From assembly GCA_005888955.1 (NCBI GenBank), contig VBCS01000124.1, positions 1-10,272 on the forward strand: 10,272 bases of DNA. Direction: 5' to 3'. This document shows, piece after piece, positions 1 through 5,982 of the stretch. Origin of the DNA: Betaproteobacteria bacterium (lineage in GTDB: Bacteria; Pseudomonadota; Gammaproteobacteria; Burkholderiales; Casimicrobiaceae). How positions within the stretch are numbered: position 1 is the first letter of the stretch; every line of letters starts with the position of its first letter. The position numbers and the translations under genes are program-made. The notes beneath the pieces were generated by a model that was not told where the DNA came from, searched no databases, and saw only the letters and a list, made by a program, of their open reading frames with translations.

Positions 1-295
1 CTCGGCTCTTCTCGCCCGGAGTCGGCACGGTGTATTCGTAGTAGTAGTCGCGTGGCCTGGGCGGCAGCAGGCGTTCGCGGTTGCCGAAAACGACACCGTC
101 GCGCTCGTATGGAAACGGCCCGCCCGCGCGAATGCGCGCGAGCGTAGTGCGGGCTTCCGCCGGCAGATCCTGTGCTGCGATTTCGGATGGCGGCGGTCCT
201 TTGCCGACGGATGGGAGCGGCCCCAGCGCGAGGAGAGTGCACACAAGCACGCGGCCGGCAATGGTAAGCATGCGGCGTTGGGCCGGTTGGATCAT
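1..295 (-). CDS. Secreted guanyl-specific ribonuclease, N1/T1 (barnase/RNase Sa) family, 5' part only
   Basis: The minus-strand frame is open from an ATG at 295 to the window edge, giving 98 complete codons; the 3' end is outside. The first ~31 residues look like a signal peptide (basic MIQPAQRRM, then a hydrophobic stretch TIAGRVLVCTLLALG). An internal ATG at residue 9 is an alternative start. The mature part contains LPAEARTTLARI, then GGPFPYERDGVVFGNRE and YYYEYTVPTPG. This is the arrangement of microbial RNases such as RNase Sa and barnase, where the Glu of the xEYTV strand (here about E87) is the general base. The catalytic Arg and His of the family would lie beyond the window. Such enzymes cleave single-stranded RNA after G outside the cell. 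The gene begins 11 bases after the aspS stop, so it may be cotranscribed, although the functions are unrelated. No barstar-like inhibitor gene is visible. Family call is from recognised motifs; activity cannot be judged without the C-terminus. Confidence 0.82.
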   Translation of the reverse strand, partial: MIQPAQRRMLTIAGRVLVCTLLALGPLPSVGKGPPPSEIAAQDLPAEARTTLARIRAGGPFPYERDGVVFGNRERLLPPRPRDYYYEYTVPTPGEKSR

Positions 296-306
296 GAGGG
301 GGCGCT

Positions 307-2076
307 TCAGCGGATCTTGATGTGCAGATCGCGCAGTTGCTGCTCGCAGACCGGCGCCGGTGTCCCGACCAGCAGGTCCTGTGCGCGCTGCGTCTTGGGG
401 AACGCGATCACGTCGCGGATCGATTCGGCGCCCGCCATCAACGCGACGATGCGGTCGAAGCCGAAGGCGATGCCCCCGTGCGGTGGCGCGCCGTACGTAA
501 GCGCGTCGAGCAGGAAGCCGAACTTCTGCCGCTGCTCCTCGGGACCGATCTCGAGCGCCTCGAACAGCTTCGCCTGCATCTCCGGCTTATGGTTGCGCAC
601 CGAGCCGCCGCCGATCTCCCAGCCGTTCAGCACGACGTCGTACGCCTTGGCCATCGCGTGGGCCGGATCGGTTTTCATCAGCGCTTCGTGACCGTCCTTG
701 GGCGAGGTGAACGGATGATGCCGCGCAACCCAACTCTTGCGGTCTTCGTCGTATTCGAACATCGGAAAATCGACGATCCATAAAGGTTTCCAACCTTCTT
801 CGGCGAAGCCCCGGTCGTGCCCGACCTTCGCCCGCAGCGCCCCCAGCGAATCGTTGACGACTTTCTCCCGGTCGGCGGCGAAGAAGATCAAATCCCCCGT
901 TTGCGCGCCAGTGCGCTCGATGATCGCCTGCAGGATCTCGCGCGACAGGAACTTCACGATCGGCGATTGCAGACCTTCCTCGTTCGGCTTCGCCGCATCG
1001 TTGACCTTGACGTACGCGAGACCGCCGGCACCGTAGATCTTGACGAACCCCGTGTAATCGTCGATCTCCTTGCGGGTGAGCGCGCGCTCGCCGCCGCCGG
1101 CGCCGGGAACGCGCAGTGCGGCGACGCGACCGTTCGGCAGCTCGGCCGCGGTGCGGAACAACTTGAACTCGGTGCTCTGCATCAGGTCGGTGAGCTCGGT
1201 CAGCTTCAGCGCCACGCGAAGATCGGGCTTGTCGATGCCGTAGTCGCGCATCGCGTCCGCGTATTTCATGACTGGAAACGGGTCCGGCAGCTCGACCTGC
1301 ATCGCGTCCTTGAACATCTGCCGCACCAGCCCTTCCATGATTTCGCGGATTTCGAGCTCGGTCAGAAACGAGGTCTCGATATCGATCTGCGTGAACTCGG
1401 GCTGACGGTCGGCGCGCGAATCCTCGTCGCGGAAGCACTTGACGATCTGGTAGTAGCGGTCGAAACCCGCCATCATCAGCATCTGCTTGAACAGCTGCGG
1501 CGACTGCGGCAGCGCGTAGAACAGCCCGTGATGGACGCGCGAAGGCACGAGGAATTCGCGCGCGCCTTCCGGCGTCGACTTGTAGAGCACCGGCGTCTCG
1601 ATGTCGATGAAGCCCCGGGCATCGAGATAGCGGCGCGCGGCGACGGCCGCGCGGTAGCGAAGCTGAAGGTTCTTTTGCATCTGCGGGCGGCGCAGGTCGA
1701 TCACGCGGTGCTGCAGGCGGACCGTTTCCGACAGATTCTCGTCGTCGAGCTGGAACGGCGGCGTCTGCGCGATATTGAGGATCTCGATCTCGTGCGCGAG
1801 GATCTCGATCTCGCCGCTCGCAAGGTCCGGATTCACGGTGCCTTCGGGGCGCGGCCGCACGAGGCCCGCCACCCCGATGACGAATTCGTGGCGCAGCTTT
1901 TCCGCGACGGCGAAGGTCGCCGCGCGATCGGGATCGCAGACGATCTGCACCAGACCTTTGCGATCGCGCAGATCGATGAAAATGACGCCGCCGTGATCGC
2001 GGCGCCGATGCACCCAGCCGCAGACGGTGACCGTCTGGGTCAGGCGTTTCAAGTTTTTCTCCGACGGATCATCCAA
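307..2076 (-). CDS. aspS: Aspartyl-tRNA synthetase (class II), probably the non-discriminating Asp/Asn type
   Basis: Charges tRNA-Asp with aspartate in the cytoplasm. Seen, numbering from the TTG at 2076: an N-terminal OB-fold anticodon-binding domain (CGWVHRRRDHGGVIFIDLRDR), class II motif 2 near residues 215-230 (FRDEDSRADRQPEFTQ), the bacterial GAD insertion in the middle, and motif 3 near 535-545 (GIAFGFDRIVAL, with the ATP-binding Arg about 542). The His at about residue 28 in RRRDHGG is the residue reported for the non-discriminating Pseudomonas enzyme, which also charges tRNA-Asn for GatCAB amidation; E. coli has Leu there. The start is uncertain. The open frame continues to a GTG at 2241, but that overlaps the upstream DUF502 gene by 80 bases and adds a low-complexity Arg/Pro-rich tail. 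TTG at 2076 gives 589 residues, the usual family length. The common MRTHYCG N-terminus is absent and no good ribosome site is seen. Confidence 0.96.
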   Translation of the reverse strand: MDDPSEKNLKRLTQTVTVCGWVHRRRDHGGVIFIDLRDRKGLVQIVCDPDRAATFAVAEKLRHEFVIGVAGLVRPRPEGTVNPDLASGEIEILAHEIEILNIAQTPPFQLDDENLSETVRLQHRVIDLRRPQMQKNLQLRYRAAVAARRYLDARGFIDIETPVLYKSTPEGAREFLVPSRVHHGLFYALPQSPQLFKQMLMMAGFDRYYQIVKCFRDEDSRADRQPEFTQIDIETSFLTELEIREIMEGLVRQMFKDAMQVELPDPFPVMKYADAMRDYGIDKPDLRVALKLTELTDLMQSTEFKLFRTAAELPNGRVAALRVPGAGGGERALTRKEIDDYTGFVKIYGAGGLAYVKVNDAAKPNEEGLQSPIVKFLSREILQAIIERTGAQTGDLIFFAADREKVVNDSLGALRAKVGHDRGFAEEGWKPLWIVDFPMFEYDEDRKSWVARHHPFTSPKDGHEALMKTDPAHAMAKAYDVVLNGWEIGGGSVRNHKPEMQAKLFEALEIGPEEQRQKFGFLLDALTYGAPPHGGIAFGFDRIVALMAGAESIRDVIAFPKTQRAQDLLVGTPAPVCEQQLRDLHIKIR

Positions 2077-2161
2077 GGTCCAAAGCAGCGAATTCGGGTG
2101 CGGGCAAGAGGGCGCGGTCGCGCGCCGCCACGCGTGCGGTCGGCGAGGCGCGGTTACACGG

Positions 2162-2809
2162 TCAATTTCGGGCAGCGGGGGCTGCCGTGACGGCGATCTG
2201 TGGGGGAGCGCCGACGTGACGCGACTTCGGCGCGACGACACCTATCGAGATGATGTACTTCAATGCCTGGTCCACGGTCATGTCGAGCTCGTGGACGCGC
2301 GATTTCGGCAGCATCAGAAAGAACCCCGACGTCGGATTGGGCGTCGTCGGGACGTAGACGCTCACGTGCTCACCGGGCAAGTCCTCCGCGATCTCGGCGG
2401 CAGGGGCGCCGGTCAGGAACGCGATCGTCCAGCTACCCGGATACGGATACTCCACCAGGAGCGCCTTGCGAAACGCCGTGCCGCTCTCGGAGAGCAGCGT
2501 GTCGCTCACCTGCTTGACGCTCGAGTAGATCGACTTCACCACCGGGATGCGGCCCAGCACCGACTCCCAGAACAGGATCAGGCGCGCACCGAAGAAATTG
2601 GCGGCGATGATGCCGGTGAGGAGCAGGATGGCCAGACTCAGGAGCACGCCGAGGCCCGGGATATGGAAGCCGACCACGGCCTCGGGACGCGCGCTCTCGG
2701 GAACCAGTAGCAGCGTCTGGTCGAGTGTCGTCACCAGCCAGACCAGTACCCAGATCGTGATGCCGAGCGGCACCCAGACCAGCAGCCCCGCAATCAGGTA
2801 ACGTCTCAC
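2162..2809 (-). CDS. DUF502 family inner-membrane protein
   Basis: About 215 residues from a GTG at 2809, giving the family-typical beginning RRYLIAGLLVWVPLGITIWV. The frame is open further upstream to 2953, but that extension lies inside the FmdB gene and is Arg/Pro-rich, so I reject it. Two membrane segments are visible, about residues 3-26 and 52-75 (GLGVLLSLAILLLTGIIAANF). A soluble C-terminal part follows with GRIPVVKSIYSSVKQV and VSVYVPTTPNPTSGFFLMLPKS, both characteristic of DUF502. The molecular function of this family is not established. It sits 13 bases downstream of the FmdB-type gene and 85 bases upstream of the chosen aspS start, so the three are probably one transcription unit, as commonly seen in Betaproteobacteria. 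Confidence 0.93.
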   Translation of the reverse strand: MRRYLIAGLLVWVPLGITIWVLVWLVTTLDQTLLLVPESARPEAVVGFHIPGLGVLLSLAILLLTGIIAANFFGARLILFWESVLGRIPVVKSIYSSVKQVSDTLLSESGTAFRKALLVEYPYPGSWTIAFLTGAPAAEIAEDLPGEHVSVYVPTTPNPTSGFFLMLPKSRVHELDMTVDQALKYIISIGVVAPKSRHVGAPPQIAVTAAPAARN

Positions 2810-2822
2810 TGTGTCGTCGGTC

Positions 2823-3221
2823 TCACCGCTCGTTAGCGGTAGGAACAGTTGCGGCCGCGGGAGGCGACGCCGCGGTTGCCGTTTCGCCAGTGTTCGCGCT
2901 CTTGCTGTCGCCTTGGGAGGTGCTCTTGGCTTCCGCTGGCCTGGATTCCCCATCTTTGCCTGCGTCCGACTTGTTGGCTTCTACCGGCTTGGATTCCGCA
3001 TCTTTGCCCGCGTCGGACTTTGCGGCCGGTTTCGCGCCGGAATTCTTGAAATCGGTTGCGTACCAGCCGCTGCCTTTGAGGTGGAATCCCGCGAGCGAGA
3101 TGAGCTTGGAGAGGCTCTTCTTGCCGCAGACAGGGCAGTCGGACAGCGGCGCTTCGGTGAATTTTTGCAGCGCTTCGAGCTTATGCCCGCAGGCCGCGCA
3201 CCGGTATTCGTAAATCGGCAT
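2823..3221 (-). CDS. FmdB-type zinc ribbon protein with a repetitive charged tail
   Basis: 132 residues. The first ~70 form the FmdB/CxxC_CXXC_SSSS domain: MPIYEYRCAACGHKLEALQK, then a second Cys pair in DCPVCGK, and the FHLKGSGWYATDFKN end of the domain. The four Cys would bind one zinc ion. The family is widespread and often described as putative regulatory, but its biochemical role is not known. The C-terminal ~60 residues are low-complexity (Ala, Lys, Ser, Glu, Asp) and include a tandem 16-residue repeat of type KSDAGKDxES; such tails vary in length within the family. The start is well supported: AGAGGAAA lies just upstream of the ATG, and a perfect TATAAT hexamer lies 46 bases upstream. 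It is the first gene of the leftward block with DUF502 and aspS. Confidence 0.94.
   Translation of the reverse strand: MPIYEYRCAACGHKLEALQKFTEAPLSDCPVCGKKSLSKLISLAGFHLKGSGWYATDFKNSGAKPAAKSDAGKDAESKPVEANKSDAGKDGESRPAEAKSTSQGDSKSANTGETATAASPPAAATVPTANER
2926..3021 (-). repeat. Two tandem 48-base units in the FmdB tail
   Basis: Units 2926-2973 and 2974-3021 are near-identical 48-base direct repeats, in frame. They encode two copies of a 16-residue Lys/Asp/Glu/Ala-rich sequence (KSDAGKDxESxPxEAx). An integral number of codons means that slippage gain or loss would keep the reading frame. Confidence 0.85.
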
Positions 3222-3267
3222 GCTTTCCTCTGCTAAGCGTCGCGAAGGGTCTGATCCAAAACAACTA

Positions 3268-3273
3268 ATTATA
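3268..3273 (-). promoter_or_regulatory. Candidate -10 element for the fmdB-DUF502-aspS unit
   Basis: On the minus strand this is a perfect TATAAT, in an otherwise GC-rich divergent intergenic region, 46 bases before the FmdB ATG. The predicted transcript start near 3261 would give a leader of about 40 bases. No convincing -35 is found at 16-18 bases; TTGTGA occurs upstream but at a 26-base spacing, which is too far. Only the hexamer is seen; promoter activity is inferred. Confidence 0.42.
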
Positions 3274-3392
3274 CTCGAATCTGGGGCCTCTCCGGGGCTT
3301 CACAACCCCTCGGTTATCTGTTTTTGGCATGTATCGCGTCCGGCGCCCGGCAGCGCGGGATTTCCTTTATCCTAGGTTTGGAGGAGGGAGCG

Positions 3393-3821
3393 ATGAGTGC
3401 GTACTGGATGTGGTGGATCGCCGCGGCGGCATTGATCGCGGCGGAGCTGTTGACGGGGACCTTTTACCTGCTCGCCGTCGGGATTGCGGTCGCCTGTGGC
3501 GGCGTCGCCGCATGGCTCGGCGCGCCGATTCCGGTGCAATGGCTGATCGCCGGGGCATTGGGCGTCGTGGGGACGATGCTGCTGCAGCGCTGGAAGCGGA
3601 CCTTGGCCGCTAGCACTCCTGCGCAACCGGGCCTCGATGTCGGTCAGATGGTGCAGGTGAAGAGCTGGGGTCCGGGCGGCATCGCGCGCGTCGCGTATCG
3701 TGGCAGCACCTGGGACGCCGAAGTTGCGGCGCCCGAGACGTCGCGAGCGGAGACCATGTACATCACCGGAATGCGCGGATCGGTATTGCTGCTGTCCGAC
3801 CGGCGCCCGGACGGCGCTTAA
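3393..3821 (+). CDS. NfeD-like membrane protein (partner of the SPFH protein)
   Basis: 142 residues from the ATG at 3393, chosen because GGAGGAGGGAG lies directly in front; the frame is open further upstream, but that part is not protein-like. N-terminal hydrophobic segments (MSAYWMWWIAAAALIAAELL, a second through FYLLAVGIAVACGGVAAWL, a third around QWLIAGALGVVGTMLL) place it in the inner membrane. The C-terminal part (GLDVGQMVQVKSWGPGGIARVAYRGSTWDAEV) is the small OB-fold domain of the short NfeD type. NfeD proteins are encoded next to stomatin/SPFH proteins and are thought to act with them on membrane organisation or quality control. Here the SPFH gene begins three bases after this stop, so the two are surely cotranscribed. 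No protease domain is present. Confidence 0.93.
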   Translation: MSAYWMWWIAAAALIAAELLTGTFYLLAVGIAVACGGVAAWLGAPIPVQWLIAGALGVVGTMLLQRWKRTLAASTPAQPGLDVGQMVQVKSWGPGGIARVAYRGSTWDAEVAAPETSRAETMYITGMRGSVLLLSDRRPDGA

Positions 3822-3824
3822 TCG

Positions 3825-4760
3825 ATGGAGAACATCATGCCGCTTGGATCTTCGGCCGTCACGCTCGCGTTATTCATCGTGGCCGTCATCGTCATCATCA
3901 AGACGATCCGCATCGTTCAGCAGCAGCATGCGCTGGTCATCGAGCGCTTCGGGCGGTTCCATGCGGTGCTGGCTCCGGGGCTCAACTTCGTGCTGCCGTT
4001 CGTCGATCGCGTCGCGTATCAGCACGACCTGCGCGAAATCCCGTTCGATGTCCCCAGCCAGATTTGCATCACCAAGGACAATACGCAGCTGCAGGTCGAC
4101 GGCATTCTGTATTTCCAAGTCACCGATCCCAGGCTCGCCTCGTACGGGTCGAGCAATTTCAGGGTCGCGATCACGCAGCTCGCGCAGACGACGCTGCGCA
4201 GCGTGATCGGCAAGATGGAGCTCGACCGCACATTCGAGGAGCGCGATCACATCAACGGTCTCGTCGTCGCCGCCCTCGACCAGGCAGCCGGGAATTGGGG
4301 CGTGAAGGTGCTGCGTTACGAGATCAAGGATCTGACACCGCCGAAGGAAATCCTGCACGCGATGCAGGCGCAGATCACCGCCGAGCGCGAGAAACGCGCG
4401 GTTATCGCGACGTCCGAAGGCCGCCAGCAGGAGCAGATCAACCTCGCCGCCGGCGCGCGCGCGGCGGCCATCGCGCAGTCGGAGGGCGTGAAGCAAGCCG
4501 AAATCAACACCGCGCAAGGCCAGGCGGCGGCGATCCTGTCGATCGCCGAGGCCAATGCCCAGGCGATTCGACAGGTGGCCGAAGCGATCAACTCGCCGGG
4601 CGGCATCAGCGCGGTCAATCTCAAGGTTGCCGAGCAGTACGTGGCTGCGTTCGCCAATCTCGCCAAGACCGGCAACACGCTGATCGTGCCGTCGAACCTT
4701 TCTGACCTGGCGACGCTGGTGACGAGTGTGACGACGATGTTCAAGGCGCAGGAGAGATAG
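3825..4760 (+). CDS. qmcA: SPFH/stomatin-family membrane protein, QmcA type
   Basis: 311 residues. One N-terminal membrane anchor (about residues 8-27, VTLALFIVAVIVIIKTIRIV) is followed by the SPFH/PHB domain (HALVIERFGRFHAVLAPGLN, then DVPSQICITKDNTQLQVDGI). A long Ala/Glu/Gln-rich coiled coil follows, about 180-255 (TAEREKRAVIATSEGRQQEQ onward). The C-terminal segment NTLIVPSNLSDLATLVTSV is a conserved family end. These proteins form large membrane oligomers that scaffold proteases and microdomains. It directly follows the NfeD-like gene, the usual pairing; a second in-frame ATG at 3837 is an alternative start. It is the last ordinary chromosomal gene before the cassette array, which begins 158 bases after its stop. 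The gene symbol rests on family resemblance. Confidence 0.94.
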   Translation: MENIMPLGSSAVTLALFIVAVIVIIKTIRIVQQQHALVIERFGRFHAVLAPGLNFVLPFVDRVAYQHDLREIPFDVPSQICITKDNTQLQVDGILYFQVTDPRLASYGSSNFRVAITQLAQTTLRSVIGKMELDRTFEERDHINGLVVAALDQAAGNWGVKVLRYEIKDLTPPKEILHAMQAQITAEREKRAVIATSEGRQQEQINLAAGARAAAIAQSEGVKQAEINTAQGQAAAILSIAEANAQAIRQVAEAINSPGGISAVNLKVAEQYVAAFANLAKTGNTLIVPSNLSDLATLVTSVTTMFKAQER

Positions 4761-4781
4761 AGGCTCGAAGCGCGTGACGGC

Positions 4782-4803
4782 ACGATCGCGCGCCGCCGAT
4801 CGT
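4782..4803 (+). terminator. Weak candidate hairpin after the SPFH gene
   Basis: ACGATCG (4782-4788) and CGATCGT (4797-4803) form a perfect 7-base-pair stem with an 8-base GC-rich loop, 21 bases after the SPFH stop. No U-run follows, so it is not a classic intrinsic terminator. It could instead be an RNA-end stabiliser or chance. Confidence 0.25.
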
Positions 4804-4918
4804 TAGGACGCGATATTCGGAGGGCAGTCATTGATTTGTCGGCGAATTTTGGGCGCGATGCACACTTCGCGGTATGCGATGACGCCTTTTTATCCGTCAA
4901 TTAGGACGTCTATTTCTA

Positions 4919-4925
4919 GTTAGCC
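4919..4925 (+). other. Left core recombination site of the array (GTTAGCC)
   Basis: This heptamer is where the first cassette joins chromosomal sequence. It differs from the GTTAGGC at the other junctions. The R'' core of attC1 is GGCTAAC, its exact reverse complement, as expected because both halves come from the same circular cassette. The DNA to its left should be attI or an old attC half, but I find no clear inverted L core there. Confidence 0.7.
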
Positions 4926-4940
4926 GTCACTCAAAATGGG

Positions 4941-5222
4941 ATGCGCAGCTGCGTGCGATGGTTAACTGAACAAGGATTCGAATGCTTCGCTCGGAAAAGT
5001 GAGCCCGACGAGATGAACTCTCCTCCCGACTTAGAGAGCAAGCCGCGCGTGCCGCGTGAGCGCAATTGGATACTCATCGGCATCGGCGTATTCCTTATGG
5101 TAGCGAGCATCGGACCAGGCGAAGGCCCTCCGACAGCCTGGTGGACCGCTACCTTGTTCCTATTCGCCCTAGGCGCGCTCCTTGCATATGTAGGATTCAG
5201 AGGACCAGACCAAGACTCATAG
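4941..5222 (+). CDS. Cassette 1: small two-TM membrane protein of unknown function
   Basis: 93 residues from the ATG at 4941, which lies 15 bases after the cassette start site, a normal leader for cassette genes. A second in-frame ATG at 5013 gives a 69-residue protein (MNSPPDLESKPRVPRERNW...). Neither start has a strong Shine-Dalgarno, so the choice is open. Two hydrophobic stretches (ILIGIGVFLMVASIG and ATLFLFALGALLAYVGF) are joined by a short Gly/Pro linker, with a charged Pro-rich N-terminus and the tail RGPDQDS; a helical hairpin in the inner membrane is likely. I do not recognise the family. The stop lies 10 bases before attC1. Confidence 0.68.
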   Translation: MRSCVRWLTEQGFECFARKSEPDEMNSPPDLESKPRVPRERNWILIGIGVFLMVASIGPGEGPPTAWWTATLFLFALGALLAYVGFRGPDQDS

Positions 5223-5232
5223 AAACGATGAC

Positions 5233-5316
5233 GGCTAACCACGCGCTCAACCGGACCGCTCGCCGGCGGCGCTGGCGCGCCGTCCGCTCGCGGCCGGTTA
5301 GCTTAGTTCGTTAGGC
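5233..5316 (+). repeat. attC1 integron recombination site (84 bases)
   Basis: R'' is GGCTAAC (5233-5239) and R' is GTTAGGC (5310-5316). The inner L'' segment GCTCAACCGG pairs with CCGGTTAGC, leaving one extrahelical base, as attC bottom strands require. Centre is a GC-rich imperfect palindrome. Cassette 2 begins at 5311. Confidence 0.93.
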
Positions 5317-5336
5317 TTCAATTCGGATCGCGTTGC

Positions 5337-5846
5337 ATGCGATCGATCCTTTTAACGTTAGAAGTATTTCTTTGGGCGCCGCAGGGCTGGGCTGCCTCCT
5401 TGACCCCGTCCGGTTGGCGTTTTCCGAACCCTAGCGATCGCACTGGCGAATGGGAAGGAACAGCTTCTCCATTCCACATTCGAGGGGACTTTAACGGCGA
5501 CGGTTTTGTCGATGACGCGTGGATTCTTCTTCGCAAGGGTGGCACGGGCTGGGCAATCTTCGCGTTCTTGCGTCGTGGAGACGGCACCGCCCGTGCGATC
5601 AAACTCTTCGAAGCGACCCCTGAATCTTCTTCGCCGCAACGATTCGTTCTCGAAACCATTCGGCCCTCCAAAACCAGCTTTCGTACAGCCTGTGGCAAGG
5701 GCTACTTTGAATGCGGGCGGGGTGAGCCCTTGACAATACAGTTTCACCTCCCGAGCATTAGCTTCTGCTTACGGGAGAGCTCATGCTCGGTCTTCGTTTG
5801 GCAACCGTCTTCGGCTCGCTTTCAGCGAATCCGCATGAGCGATTGA
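5337..5846 (+). CDS. Cassette 2: secreted protein with one Asp-rich (FG-GAP/EF-hand-like) loop
   Basis: 169 residues. The N-terminus MRSILLTLEVFLWAPQGWAAS has the look of a short signal peptide with an Ala-x-Ala-like cleavage area, predicting export to the periplasm or outside. Around residues 50-62 is GDFNGDGFVDDAW, with Asp/Asn spacing like calcium-binding loops in FG-GAP/VCBS repeats or EF-hand-like motifs. Only one copy is present, so a whole beta-propeller is not supported. Four Cys in the C-terminal half (ACGKGYFECGRG, SFCLRESSCSVF) could form disulfides in the periplasm. The start lies 20 bases after the cassette junction and the stop one base before attC2, a compact cassette layout. 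Function unknown. Confidence 0.78.
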   Translation: MRSILLTLEVFLWAPQGWAASLTPSGWRFPNPSDRTGEWEGTASPFHIRGDFNGDGFVDDAWILLRKGGTGWAIFAFLRRGDGTARAIKLFEATPESSSPQRFVLETIRPSKTSFRTACGKGYFECGRGEPLTIQFHLPSISFCLRESSCSVFVWQPSSARFQRIRMSD

Positions 5847-5847
5847 A

Positions 5848-5932
5848 GCCTAACTTCGCGCTCAACCCGGACGCCTCGCCGGCGGCGCTTACGCGCCGTC
5901 CGCTCGGCGCCGGTTAGCTTAGTTCGTTAGGC
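5848..5932 (+). repeat. attC2 integron recombination site (85 bases)
   Basis: R'' is GCCTAAC (5848-5854) and R' is GTTAGGC (5926-5932). L'' GCTCAACCCGG pairs with L' CCGGTTAGC, leaving two unpaired C residues as extrahelical bases. Positions 5868-5920 are identical over 53 bases to 9384-9436 in attC6. Confidence 0.95.
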
Positions 5933-5982
5933 CCCTTTCTGCGCGAATTTGATATGCCGCCGTGCACCGAGCGTCGAGTGTC

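Noticed and set aside
817..2190. 457-codon plus-strand open frame
   Set aside because: Lies antisense to the aspS coding region; composition is rich in Arg, Leu, His, Asp as expected of a complement frame.
2810..2953. 48-residue N-terminal extension of the DUF502 protein
   Set aside because: Lies inside the FmdB gene, is Arg/Pro-rich and precedes the family-typical RRYLIAGLLVW beginning.
3281..3325. Hairpin CCGGGG...CCCCTCGG with T-run as terminator
   Set aside because: Only four clean pairs plus a bulge, and it sits between two divergent genes where no transcript needs to end; likely chance.
4802..4808. GTTAGGA as an earlier attC R' core
   Set aside because: No RYYYAAC partner or palindromic site lies upstream within 60-130 bases, and the heptamer falls partly in the hairpin after qmcA.
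4848..4880. TTGGGC...TATGCG as a cassette promoter (Pc)
   Set aside because: Spacing of 18 is acceptable but both hexamers match poorly; not supportable by eye.
5318..5747. Two minus-strand frames over cassette 2
   Set aside because: Cassette genes read in the attC orientation; the plus frame has a signal peptide and ends one base before attC2, while the minus frames show no recognisable domain.
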